Shown in pieces: positions 25,332 through 38,439 of a stretch of 64,000 nt of DNA. The notes beneath the pieces were generated by a model, which was given only the letters and a program-made list of their open reading frames with translations, ran no database searches and was not told the origin of the DNA. The stretch lies in NCBI GenBank assembly GCA_004154925.1, contig QJNS01000180.1, positions 101,243 to 165,242 of the forward strand, written 5' to 3'. The translations under genes were made by a program, and so were the position numbers. Every line of letters starts with the position of its first letter. Position 1 is the first letter of the stretch. Origin of the DNA: Monosporascus cannonballus. Taxonomy: Eukaryota > Ascomycota > Sordariomycetes > Xylariales.

Positions 25332-28300
25332 ATTATTATAACTTCTAAAGTTACAATTATTTATTTTATTTTTTCTCCGGTATTAAAAGTTTTTGTAAAA
25401 TGTCTTTCCGTTATTCGAAAGCTTCTGTAATATCTATTAATCTTAGCTGCTTTTTAAAATATTTAAAGGGTTCGCGTAATAAGGTTCTCGTTAAACCGTG
25501 AATTAATATATTACTTGTAGATATATAATTTATTTTAATTAAATCTCTTTTTGCGATTTATTATAATTAATAATTATATATATTTATATGCCATGATTTC
25601 GATATTAATAAAATAATATCGATATTAATAAATTATATAAATTTTTAATTATTGTATTATATATTTAACAGTTTTATATTTAAAACAATTTTTAATTTCT
25701 TTAATTTATTAAAATTTAAAGAAAGTTTTTTTTATATTTACGCTAAAAATAATAATTTTACTTTTATTATAAAAGTAATTCCTGTATTTCATTTATTTAT
25801 CTATTATTTTATTAGTTTTTCGAATAATTTTATAACGGAAATTTAAAAACTTTTTCGATCTATCGTATTATCGTTAGAAAAGATATTACTTTAAATATGT
25901 AATAAATTTTTATTTCCGAATTTTAATATTAATATGAGGGTTCCGATTAAATATAAAATAATTCGGTCGGTAACTTTAAAATATATATTATTAGGGTTCA
26001 AGCTAAATTGGAAAAATTGGAATATTATAAAAAATATATCGAGTTAATTATTAATTATTCCGAAAAAAATAAAACCGATTTTTTTTCTAATATTTATTAA
26101 CGAAGTTTAAATAAGCTAAATTAAAATTCGGTAATAACTTAATATTAGTTATAAGTATTTTTAAAAAGTTATTTAAACTTTTTTCGATATTAAATTATTT
26201 AACTTATTTATAAAATCGCATTAAAATAACCCGATTTTTTTTAAATTTATTTTTAATTATTTTGATACTGAAAAATTACTATAAATCCTTATACCTTATT
26301 AAGATATACCGTTTTTATATTTATTAAATTAATTAATTAACGAAATCTGGATTTTCTTCACAACATGTTATAATAGTATCGTTTTAAAAAAATAAATATC
26401 TTTTAACGAATAAAATAATATGATTTATAAGAAATAAAGTTAAATTCTAACTTTTTAAACGTTTTAATAAAATTCATTTATTATAATAAAGGTAATTCCT
26501 TTAATCCATATAATATTTTCCTAATTAGGAGAATTTTATTACGTTACGGATATCTTAAGAGCGTTTTTATATATATTTTATAAAATAAATTAATATTTAT
26601 AAAAGCGTTTATAACGTTATATTACTTAAGCTTTAAATCGAATTTAACCGTAATAACGGTTAAAATTCCAAACGTTTTTTTAACGAAAATAATTATATAT
26701 ATATCATTATAAACTGTTTTAAATTATTAATTGTTTTATTCGATTAAAAGGGCTTTGTATTTTTGGAACCAGCTATATTTATTAAATTTATAAACGTATA
26801 TTTATATATACCTTAAAACTTATTTTTTAATAAAAATTTAATCAACGACTTTTTAAAATCGTATTTCCTTATAACTTTGCAAATAAGCCTTTTCGGCTTT
26901 ACGAAATATCTCCTTTAACGGATATATATTTAGCTTTTTATAGCTTTGCGGCGGTCGCGATAAATTACGCCTATGCATTCGGTTATATAATTTAAATACC
27001 TTTTTATATACCAAGGTATTATTATTTTTTCGATTAAGGTAACGCACATATTAAGTAATTAACTTTTTTAAATTTTTGTAACTTAATGGTCGGTTATCGT
27101 ACGTATTTATAAAAAAGTTTAAACGTCTTATATTAAATACGGCTTTTTATATCCTGTATTCGTTTCGGGTAATACCTTTTTAAGACGGAACATATAGGAA
27201 GTTTATATTTATAATTTATAAAACATTTTGGTTTTATACCGTTATTTTGTATTAAATAATATAAAAAACACTTACATTAATTTTTACTTTTTTTGTCGGC
27301 GTAATTATCGTAATAATTATAAGGGCAAACGTTAATACCAGTAATAATTTAAGGTATAAAAATAATTTGAATATAACGGTTATGTAAAAATAATTCATCT
27401 TTTATAAATAAGCTTATTCTTCTTTGTACCGTATATATTTTACATTAATATTTTTTAGAATTATTGTTTTTCTTAGCCGATAATTAAATTATTTAATTTA
27501 AGTTTCTATCCTTTTTTTATATATGAATTAAATGGTTATTACTTTGATCAGGTATTTTTACTTATTAAAATAATTTTTATAATTGTTTTATAATGTGTTA
27601 AAAAATAAATTTTTAATGTTATATAAAAAGGTGGTTTTTTTGTTATATTATATATTTCGAATAAAATAACTTTATTAATTAATAATTTTTAAATTTCGTC
27701 AATATTTGTAAATCGGTAATTGATAAAATAATTAATTTACGTTTTAGAATTTAACTTTTAAAGTTTTTATTTTTTTTCTTATATTGATAATTATTATAAC
27801 GTAAGTTATATAACTATATACTTGTAAATAAGCTGATTAAAACTTTTTGTTAATTATTATAATATTATTTTTATACGTTAAATAAATATAATAAATTTTA
27901 AATAGATTTTCCCAAAACAATACGTATTTAAAAATACGGTTATATAAATATATTGCCGTTTTAAGGATATATACGATTAAGAACGAAAGTAATTTAACGT
28001 TATTTCGTATCGTAATTATTATTTTCTTATTTATACCTTTTAAACGTTTTACGCCCCCGTTCTAGGCCTAGGTATACGGCATTAAAGGCTTAAGTCTAAT
28101 ACTAAAAAAGGTAATTAAAATATATTGCGAAATTAATGATTTTTTAAGATTTTGTTATCGTATTTAATTATTAATAAGAAAATTTCATTTTAATTTTTTA
28201 AAAGTTTTAAAAAGTATCGAAATATTATAATTTATATATCCTGTTTTCGGTCTTTAAGATAAATATTTTAAATGAAATTTAAATATTTATCGGTAGCAAA

Positions 28301-29634
28301 TATAGCGTATTTCTATTTTTCAGGATTTTTTTCAAAGTTTATAAAGTTAATAACGATTTTTTATTTTGATCGATATGTTTTTTTTTGGTTCGCGGCGTAT
28401 TAACCTTTTAGCTTTTGCTTTATTATATATTTGGTATTCGATTATTATAAGATTGTTTAGGCGATTTCTTTTCGTATAGGATTATAAATAAGTAATTATT
28501 TCGAGATCTAAATAGTTTAATTTCAAATATTATATAATATTATTATCGGTTTGTAATAATTTCGTTATTCTTAAATTAACCTTTCGTTTATAAATAACTA
28601 AAGTTATATAAAATATTATTACGTTAATATTTTCAATAACGAATTAATTGAATATATTTATTAACGTAATAATTATTTAATTTTATTTATTTCCAATATA
28701 ATTATTAATTCTATTTATTATTTTATTAATACTTTTTTTTGAAATTGTCGGAATAATATTAAATTATATATGAAATTTCGCAATAAGTTACCTTATATAA
28801 AAGTAACGTTTTTATATCGTTAAAGCTTTGAAAAACTATATTAACTTTTTCGTACCTCTTAATCGGGACGAAATTATTATTTACGTATATCCCGTTATCT
28901 TATACGGTAAATCTAAAATTCAAAAACCTATTAATTAAATTAAAAATATATATCGTAAACTTTAAATTTAAAATAATTAAATTTTTAAGAGATAAAATAA
29001 GGTGTTTATAACGTTACGTTATTTAATAATCAAAAAATATATTCATATTTGTCATATCTTTTTTAAAAGTTAATTTATTTTTTATATAATAAGTTTTTTA
29101 ATAATTTTCGATAAGCGGTTAATTGTTTTTCTTTAAAAGTTAATCGATAGAAATTCGTCCTTAAATATATACTATTATCTTATTATTAAAACGGAAACCT
29201 TTTAGAGCTCTTTTAAGGAATGTATAATAATAATTAGATAATATATAGTAATTAATTAGATACGTTTATAATAAGTATTTTATACGTTTAATTTTTAATA
29301 TTTTCGCTTATTACCGTTTCGGTCCGTATAGGAACTTTTATAGTTACCTTATTTCGGCCTACGATTTAGGGTTTTTCCTTATAATTAACGGTTAATATTC
29401 TTAGAATTTTCTTAATTAAAATTATTTTAATTAAAAAAAGTTTGTAAATATCTCGTAAAGCTTTAAAAACGTTATTTAATATTTTTTAATAATTATTATA
29501 GGTTCGTTATTATTTTTTAATAAATAATTATGCTATTAGTAATTTTGGTTTTTTTTATTATTTAAAAAATAATTATCTAAGTCTCGATAATAAGAGTTAA
29601 TACTGTATATAAGTCGTTAACTTATACGATCGTT

Positions 29635-29840
29635 TGTAAGATAATAGATAGTTGTGAGCTGGGTAAGGTGATTTCCGACCAATCGTAAAGCAGATTCTAA
29701 GAAGTAAGTGTATTAGGTTACTTCCATCTGGCGTTTCCCATTAGTTGCCAGATGGTGGATTTATATTAGTAAGTGGGTCGGTGGCTGATCGGTGGCTGGT
29801 CGGTTACTAACCTTATCTTTATAAGGGCTATATTTTTATA
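29635..29840 (-). repeat. 3' LTR of element B
   Basis: Starts TGTAAGATAATAGATAG, ends GCTATATTTTTATA. Same length as the right copy. Middle part nearly unmutated. Confidence 0.85.
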
Positions 29841-30573
29841 ATTATTCCCTCCTTTTTAAGTTATTAATTCTTAATAACATTATTATTAATTTGATATAAC
29901 GCGTTTTATAGATTTGGTTACATATATTTGCCGATAATTTATCATTATATTATATTGTAAATAATTGCCGTAATAATTAATACGTGCTATATTACGTAAT
30001 TAATTATGCTCCGCCCAATTCCTTATTATAATCCGTTTTTAATTTTACCTTATTTACCTTTTTTTTTCGTGCCCTTATTTTTATTCTTTTTACGTACGCG
30101 TTTTGTTCGGTTTCTCGTTTTTCTTTATTCTTATTTTGCCTTTTTCGTTTATTCTGCATATTATCTCCGTTTGCCATATTTTTTTTCGTAAGAAATTTTA
30201 AGAAAAATGGTATTTTGATATTAAAAAAGATTAGGATTTTCTTTAACGTTATTTTTAATGCCGATAATAAGATAAATATTAATCGTATTACGGGCAGTAA
30301 TAAGCTATATTATATTTACGTAATATAACGTTATTTCGATTACCGTACGGTTTACGTTTAAATTTTGGACGCCTTAAATTACATCGTAGCTAATTATTAT
30401 TATAAGATATTTCGCGCGATAAGTAATTATTTTTAATATTATTAATATTATTATTTAATTTTCGTTTAAATTCCGATCGTCTTTAAAGGTGCCGCTTAAA
30501 TAATTTCTTAATTTAATATTAATAACTAGGAGTTAATTAACGAATTCGAAAAGGCTCGTATTACGGGTACTTA

Positions 30574-30997
30574 TGTAACAAACCTGTTATACATCCACCT
30601 GGAGGTATGAGCAGTATCCGAAAAGGGTTCTTGATTTGCAGGTAACAATAGGGCGAAGAATGATTTAGTGGTCTGTTCGTTAAAGAGATTTAAAGACTTT
30701 TCCCTCAATTAGAGAACGGTGCAGTTGCCTCTTGATTGAGAGCTTAGATTGATAGCTAAGGAGCGAAAAACTAAGTAGGTGGCTATTTACATAGGAAACC
30801 TGAAGTTTTATACCTCCTTTTATTTTACTGGTGTGATACTGATCTCTTGGATCTGTTAGATCACCCAGATCACTGTGATCTGTGTGATCTAATAGATCGG
30901 TTAGATCACTCTAAGTCACGTGACTTAGAGTGTGGAGCTTTTCCCTTTTCTGCAGCCCTGGGGCCTCCAGAACGGGTCTACTCGGGGATCCGTAACA
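30574..30997 (-). mobile_element. Solo LTR of the element A family, young, inside element B
   Basis: A 424-bp LTR in minus orientation. It ends (left) TGTAACAAACCTG and starts (right) as the complement of GATCCGTAACA. Its left ~230 bp are the reverse complement of element A's 3' LTR (TCCCTCAATTAGAGAACGGTG, ACTAAGTAGGTGG). The right part is a variant U3 with GATC clusters. A perfect 5-bp target duplication ACTTA lies at 30569-30573 and 30998-31002, so no internal region was lost to truncation: an intact element recombined out between its LTRs. It shows almost no RIP change although it sits in strongly mutated DNA, so it arrived after that RIP episode. Confidence 0.88.
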
Positions 30998-32699
30998 ACT
31001 TAGTATAAACGTTCCGACGTAATTATGGTCGGTCGTTAATTTAACGTTTTTCGTAAGGCCGAATTCGCCTTTAACGCAATTATTACTAAAGAACATTATT
31101 TTCTTAATATAATTAAAGTTAATTTCCGATTATCTATTATAATTACGAAAATCTAATTTTAACGCCGTTTTATAGGTTTACAAATTTAAATCTTTTTTGT
31201 AAATATTATAGTCCTTTTTTATTATTTTGCAATTAATTTCTAATTAAGCGCAATTTTAAGATATCTCCATAAGTAAGGTAATTTTCGAAAGCCGTTATAT
31301 TATTACGTTTCCCGCTTATAAATACTTTTCATCTGTTCTTTAACGCCTTAACGAAATTCTAATATTTATTAAGAATTATAATTAAGAAATAGCTTTACCC
31401 GGCAAAGTTATTATTAAATTTAAATATGTTAAGCATTTTAAGGACGGCGCCTTATTTCCAACTAATAATAAATTATATTCCAGTTATTTAAATCCTGTTT
31501 TTCGTAAAAAATGGAATATTCTTAAATTCTTTCCGAGTTTTACGCTTAATAAATTTAATACATATATCCGCCTTTTGTTATTATATATTTTCCGATTATT
31601 TTCTGATATTTTTATATTAATTTTCTTAATATATTTATTAAGGGCTAATTAACGTAAAGTTTAATAATTAAACGTAAAATTTTATTTTCAAAATAAAAGT
31701 TTAACTTTTTTTATGTCGTTTATAAGTTTCCGATCGGTATACGATAAAGTAATTATTTGTTAAAAACTTAAAAATAATTATATAATTAAGTAATATTTTA
31801 ATATTAATATTTTAATTTTGCTTAAAATTATTTTTTATGATTTTTGTAATTATTAAGTAATTAATTTCCAATTAGGTTATTATTACTTTACGGTTTTTAG
31901 GTTATCTTATTTTTTATGTACGTATTTAATTTTTTTTTCGTAACGCTATAATATCTTAAATACGTATTTAAAATGTTTTTGGAATTTTTACATATTATAT
32001 TTGGCGGGCCAGCTTTCTTATTTAATTAAATATTTTCGTTACCCCCGGTTATTTCGATAATAGATGATATCCTTTATTATTTATTTTTGTTATTTTTTTA
32101 TTAGATCCGGTAACGTTATTTAAATATCGTCCGGTTCCCGGTTATGTTACGGTTTTAATAAAGATATTAAAAATATATTATATATCCGTTAATATTTAAT
32201 AAATAAAATTACTTTATACGCTTAGAAACTTATTCGCTTTTTAATCGTAATCCGGATATAAATAAATATAAGTTTTTTATTTTTAAATTTAAAATTTTTA
32301 ATCGATAAATTTATTTATTACCTTAATTAAAATTCCATAAATGTATAACGTTAATTATAATATTTTTTAGATTATTATTGTTTTCTTTTAATATTCGTAT
32401 ATTATTTAATAAATAACCGTTATTTTTTAAGGCGTTTTTTAATTTTTTATATTTATCTTTTAAATATTTGTAAAAAGTATTTTATTATTTTTGGATAATA
32501 CCTATATAGGGTTTCGAACGGAAAGCGGCCGGTAAATACATTCCGCGTATTGTTATATGCAAATTCCGTATTTCGCAATAACTTTATTTAATTATTTTAA
32601 TATTTATTAACGTAATTACGGAAATAATTTTTTAAGATCTAATAAATATGTTTTATTTATTTATCGATTTACAGATAATAAGCGGTTAATATTCGCCAT

Positions 32700-35242
32700 T
32701 TTATTTTTCGCTTTTTGTAAAATTCCGCCTAAAATTAATTTATTAATAATTTGTTTTTATCGTTAATAATTCCGGCTGGCGTACCGAATTTATATTTAAT
32801 TTCGTTATAAAGCAGTTAAATTAATTTGGCGGCGGTTAAGGTTTTAACCATAAGAATAAATAGTTTTAATTTCGTAAAGCGGTCGACGATTACCAAAATT
32901 ATATCGTATTTTAACTTATTTAAACCTAGGTTTTTGGGAAATTTCGTAATAAAATTTAACGAGATTTCTTGAAAAAATTGCTTAAATAACGGTAAGGGCT
33001 ATAATTATCCATATGGTTTATGGCGTAACTTTATTATGCTTTAACAATTTAAATATTATTTGCCATATTTTTCCAGTAAAACTTTTTGGTTATTAATTTT
33101 AACATAAGAATATATCCTATATATTCTGTCCTTAAATTATTATAATATTAATTAATTAATTATTTTCGTAAAACGTTTTACGATAAAATTACGAATATAT
33201 CCCGATAATGTAAAATTTTATTTAAATCTAAGAAATAATTTTTTTTATTCCGGCTTAACGTCCAGCTATCCGTATTAACTTTATAATATTTAAATCTTTA
33301 ATTTGCAACTTTTGAACCTGATCGTAAAATTATCAGAAAACTTTCGGCTAAAATGCCGTTTTATCCTTAGATAGCTTTTTTACCAAAGGATATAAAACAT
33401 ATTAGTTATAAATAATAACCTTAATACTAATTTTATCTTTTTTAAACTTTTCGAAATCCAATCGTAATATGGTTGCAGTTTGCGGTTGCCGTTATTTAAC
33501 CGATAATCGTATTATTACTGCGATTCGCGTTTATATTGTTATTCGCAAATAATAGGTTCGGCAGGTATATGGTTTTTTGCTTTTTTTTTTCGAAAATTTC
33601 TTATGATCGTATAACGAAGATTTTTTGCTTTTTTTATACGGATAATAATTACTTGAATTTTCGCCATTTAAAATCTATCTGGGAATTTTATAACGAACAA
33701 ATTTTACGTTATTTTTATAAGTCCTTTTGCCTTTTTATAAGACTTTAAATTACGTTATATATCTGTAATCGTTTTCCGTACGTTTTTCGGCATATTATTC
33801 GTAAGTTCGAATTTTTTAAATAACGTAAAAATTACATTTTTATACGCGATTTCCCTTAATATATAATCCGGGCGTTTAAATAGCCTATCCGCCGGATTAA
33901 CGGCGCCTAATTAATATTAAATCTTAAAATTAAATTGTATAAAATAATAAATTTATCGGGTTAATTTCCTTTTAAGGTTACGCGCCGGCGCTTTTATTAT
34001 ATCCTTTAACGCTATATAATCGGTAAATATTAGGAAATTCTTTTTCGTACTCTTAAGGTATTACCGTTAATGTTTTAAGTTTTTTATAATTGCTAATAAT
34101 TTTTATTACTTTATAATTTACCGCTTTTCTGTTAGATTTAATTTTCGTAACTAATATGTGATTAGGTATTAATATTTTCCGTATTTCTGTGAAAATATCT
34201 TTAATATAGCTTTTACTAAGAGGTTTATTTTAATTTTGGTATTTTTAGCATTATCTTAATATCGGAAAATGATCGCCAATTAAAAAGTATTTTTTAAGTT
34301 TTAGAACATTTTTTTAGTTTTTTCGAATTATCGGAATTTTATTATTTTTTTTTGCTTTACGCCCTTTTTAAAAACTTAATAATAAGTTCGGTAATATGTA
34401 AATAATAAACGATAAACTTTTAATAAAAGTTTACAAATTTTAAAAATATTTAAATATTATAAATTAATTTTGGTTTTAGCCATATTTTAATAATATTCAT
34501 CCGTTAGCGGTTTATTTTTAAGCCGTTAATATTAATTATAAATTTTAAAAACTTTATTTTTTTGGAAAAATTCGTATTTAAATATTTTGGTAAATAATTA
34601 ATATTATAATAACCGTTCGTAAATTAATTAAAAATACTTCGTATATTTTTTTCGTTATCTAAATAAATAATTATATTATTTAAATATATTATACATATAT
34701 AATTAATTAATCTGATTAATACATTATATATATAGGTTTGGAACGTAATTAATACGTTAATAAAGCCAAATAATATAATTATATATTCGAACTGCTCGTA
34801 TTACGTTCGGAAAGCAATTTTTTATTAATCACTTTTTTTAATTCTAACATAATGGTAAATATCTTTAAAATTAATTTTCGAAAATATTTTAATTAACTTT
34901 AGGCGATTTATTAATTTTAAAATTAAAGATAAAAAATATCGGTTTTTTATCGTTATCCGATTTAACCCTTTATAATTAACGCATAATCGGAAATTACCCT
35001 TTTTTTTAGGTATAAATAATATTAATATCTTTACGTCCGCTTTTAAATAACCTATCCGGCTTATTTTTAAATTTTTTCGAATATATTTTTCGAATATTTT
35101 TTAAGCTTCCGAAATAAGGTAAATTAGGCCGAATAAGGGCGTTTTCCTTAAGATCAGATTTATTACATATTTTACCTCTAATAATTAAAATATATTTTTC
35201 GCTATTTTTTCGGAATATATTTGCCGGAAATTCTTTAGGCAT
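32700..35242 (-). pseudogene. Element B pol relic (RT, RNase H, integrase)
   Basis: The minus frame 35242-35006 (PKEFPANIFRKNSEKY, then DLKENALIRPNLPYFGSLK) matches the N-terminal RT region of Ty3/gypsy elements (DHKIDLKEG..PPxxPxYxLS). Around 34870-34740 EQFEYIIILFGFINVLITFQ matches the [20 protein letters not shown] box. Around 33060-32870 the integrase trace CxxxKLRHKPYG, ISLNFITKFP and ILVIVDRFTKLKLF is plain. Stops occur every few codons, mostly at former Q and W. Confidence 0.75.
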
Positions 35243-37234
35243 ATAAGGAGGTCGGTTATTTTTTATTTTTATTATTCCCCAAATTCCGAGATATTTAATT
35301 TTTCGGCTAAACTTATTAAATTAACGGTATAAATTTTATTTACTAGAAAATATTAAGTTTACGATTTTTTATTTATTAATCTTTTATAATGGTCCGTATA
35401 ATTATTAATATATAATTATATTTAATAAAATTCTTAATTTCTTTATTTCGAATCTAGATAATAAAAAATTAAACCTTTTTTAATTATAACGTATTATAAA
35501 ATAAATTTATTTAAATTTTCGTTCGTTTTTATTATTATTTATTATATTAATAAGAATTTCGTAAACCTTATAATATTTGATATATACGCCGTTAACGCCG
35601 ATAAGGCCCGGAATATTTACGGAAATTAATTGAAAATTAAGCTTTTTCGCCAACCTTTTACTTATAGTATTTACTTATGCTCCGGTATTTATATCCACTT
35701 ATACTATTACTTCTCTCGTATTTCTCTTAATAAATGCCTTCTTTTTAAAAGGTGGCTTTATTCCGACCGTTTTACAATTATTAGCCGAAATAAACTGGAC
35801 GTATACGTTTACTCCGGCTCCTTTTTTGGGTTTACGTCTAAGAATTAATTTGATTTATCGTTATATATTATAATGTTTTATACGGCTTTCGGAAATCGGT
35901 TTTCGTATAATTAAAATAATAAGGTTTTCGTATTTTTTTTAATTTATAATTTACGTTTTTATGGCCTGGTTTCCCGTAGTTATAATATTTAAATAAGCCT
36001 TTATAAAAATTAAAGGTATTAAATTGTACGGATTTATTCCGATCGGAATTAAATCGGCGATTATTTATTTTCCGAATATAAAAATACTTACGGTCCTTAT
36101 TATTTCCGCGTAACGCCTTTAATTTGCTTTAGAGATTTTTTTTCCTAAAGATATTAAAATAAGATCGTTTATCTTTATTAATATTTTTAACAAAAGATAA
36201 TCGGTTTTTTTTTTATTTTTTTTCCAGGTATCCTAATAATGTTTTACCTTATTTGTTACGTTATTAATTTATTTTAATTTAATATTTTTCCGTAATAAAA
36301 TATTTCGTAACTTTAATATTAATTTATAAAAATAATTAAAAGCAAAACGTTAATTATTCCGATCGTTTTCCGGATTAAAAATATTTATAAACTTTATTTT
36401 ATAAATTAAAAGTTTTTATTTAACGTAAAAGTTTAACAGTAATTAATTAAATCGTTATCGTAATTTCATAAATTATTCTTTATATTCCTTATTAGAAAAA
36501 TTAGGATTTGTATAATTTTTCTTAATAAAAATTTATAAATTTTTTATTTTTAATTTTTTTCGTAATTAAAATAATTAAACGTAATACGGTATAATTATTA
36601 AACGTTCGTAATAAAAATATTTATATAGTTTATGATTTATTAAATATAGATAAAGGTATTTCGCTTTAATTTTTCGGCGTAAATTTCCGTAATAATTTTT
36701 ATTTAATTTTTTTAATTAATACGTATTCGGAAAGTTTCGGGTAATTATAACGTAATATTTATTTATCGCCCTTAGGCTTTTACAATAATATTATAATAAA
36801 TTTATAAAATTTTGTTTTTTTAATTTATATTATTATTTATTATTCGGCTAATTATCGGAATAATTCCGAATATTATTTGTTTTATTAATAAATAATTTTT
36901 GAAATCTGGTTATTATTAAAAAGTTTAACTTTTTTTATTTTAAATTCCAAGACGCGTTTATTATGTTACGTCCGTTTTTCGATTATTTAGTTAACGGTTA
37001 TCGGAACGTATCCTTATTATATGTATAAAGTGATTCGGGATCCTAAGGATTATAGTTCTTTGCTCGTTAAAGCTCCGTTATAAGTTTTTTCGCCTATTCC
37101 CGTACCGTGATCGATCATTCGTTAATTAGGTTCCGATCGGCGGTCTTCTCGATTAATAATTTAGGTTCGTTTTGCAGTCGGCGAGCTCTGCTTCTGGTAA
37201 TTATTGCGTTACTTTTTATGGCAGATGGAAGAAT

Positions 37235-37440
37235 TATAAAATAATAGATAATTATAAACTAGGTAAGGTGATTTCCGACCAGTTATAAAGCAAATTCCAA
37301 AAAGTAAATATATTAGGTTACTTCCATCTGGCGTTTCCTATTAGTTATCAGATGGTAAATTTATATTAGTAAGTGGGTTGGTGGCTGATCGGTGGCTGGT
37401 CGGCTACCAGCCTTATCCTTATAGGGGCTGTATTCTCACA
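37235..37440 (-). repeat. 5' LTR of element B
   Basis: Starts TATAAAATAATAGATAA, the RIP version of the left copy's edge, and ends GGGCTGTATTCTCACA, immediately followed by the TCGTT target copy. Confidence 0.85.
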
Positions 37441-38109
37441 TCGTTATTTTCGTTTCCGAAATATTATATCGTTATTTTAGGCTATAATCTTTTGTTATTT
37501 TACGATTTATTCGTTTAGTTTTTCTTATTAATTTTAAGGTTTGCTTTAATTGTTTGTAATATTTCTATTAGGTTTTAATTAGGAATTTATTATCGTATAT
37601 CTTGCGGAATTTGCCCAGGCTAATATATTATTTTCGTAAGATTTTTCCTAAAAAAAATAATATTTTTAATCGCCAGAAATACCGACTTTAAAACTTATTT
37701 CGTAAGGTTATTAATATTTTTACGGAAGATATCGTATTTCCGTTTTTTATACATATACGTCGTAAAATTTTGATTATAAGTTTATTTATTTCCGGTTGTT
37801 ACTTTAAGGATATCCGTGAAGTAATTGGTATGACCGAATTTTCCTGTGTATTTTTCGGAAAATGTAAATATGGACGAAAAACAGCTTAGGGTATTAATTC
37901 GTGTCGTATAACGGATTCGTTTTTTTAAGTAAAAAATTATATTAGATTCTGTAAGTTTAATAAGTTATTAAAGGTTTTGATTAAAATTGATATAATTCTA
38001 AATATCGAGCACGTATACTTTAAATTGAAATTCGCTTTTAAAACGATTCTAGTTCTTAGATTCTTTGTAAATAACAAGAAACGCTAACAATACGGTCGTT
38101 ATTATTATT

Positions 38110-38439
38110 ATTAGCATATTTCGATAATTACAATTCATATATAGTTTATATTGTTTTAATAACAGCTAATTACTTAATATATGCTTTAATTAAACGAATA
38201 AAGCTTTTAATTATTAGATATAAGGGATATCAGTTATATATTGATTGATAATTAGTTGCAAATGCTTTAGAACGCGCATTGCATTTTAAGGTGATCTAGT
38301 CCCGGAACATATATGTTCCGATCAGAGGGAATCTTCCGTATATGGGGTGTTAGGGCACCCCCTGCTCGCTGACACGTAGCGCTTGCATACATATAGCGAA
38401 ACGGCGGCTTAAATAAGCCGCTGTGCTGGTGCCGTAACA
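38110..38439. repeat. Right LTR of element F (left edge approximate)
   Basis: Strong alignment with the left LTR from about 38220 (AGATATAAGGGATATCAG) to 38439. Upstream of that the copy is heavily RIP-shifted and the edge cannot be placed closely. The last 100 bp are unmutated and contain GGGGTGTTAGGGCACCCCCT and AAACGGCGGCTTAAATAAGC. Followed by ATATT. Confidence 0.6.

Larger units (their letters stand above)
29635..37440 (-). mobile_element. Element B: Ty3/gypsy LTR retrotransposon on minus strand, nested in element F
   Basis: Two 206-bp LTRs, 29635-29840 and 37235-37440, share GGTAAGGTGATTTCCGACCA, TTACTTCCATCTGGCGTTTC and GGTGGCTGATCGGTGGCTGG. The target duplication TCGTT stands at 29630-29634 and 37441-37445. 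Coding relics run leftward (minus): RT at 35240-34650, RNase H about 34000, integrase near 33100-32700. The right LTR is thus the 5' one. A solo LTR of the element A family sits inside at 30574-30997. Apart from the LTRs, RIP damage is severe. Confidence 0.85.
25044..38439. mobile_element. Element F: outer LTR retroelement, split by element B
   Basis: The left LTR is 25044-25331 (starts TGTCACGGCGC, ends TTACGGTAATA) and the right LTR ends at 38439 (GTGCCGTAACA). They align over about 230 bp: AACGCGCAYTGCAYTTTAAGG, AATCTA/GATCTA-GTCCCGGAA, ATTCCGATCA. The target duplication ATATT is at 25039-25043 and 38440-38444. The interior consists of 25332-29634 and 37441-~38110, interrupted by element B with its own duplication. 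I could not recognise the F coding region: one minus frame at 27047-26853 (KLNIYPLKEIFRKAEKAYL) is open but of unknown family. Orientation is therefore left open. The right LTR keeps ~28 bp that the left one lacks. Confidence 0.65.

Noticed and set aside
30006..30191. Plus-strand hydrophobic ORF in element B
   Set aside because: The F/L/Y-rich frame is the complement of a K/R/E-rich pol C-terminus on the minus strand. It does not resemble the coiled-coil frames of A, C and D.
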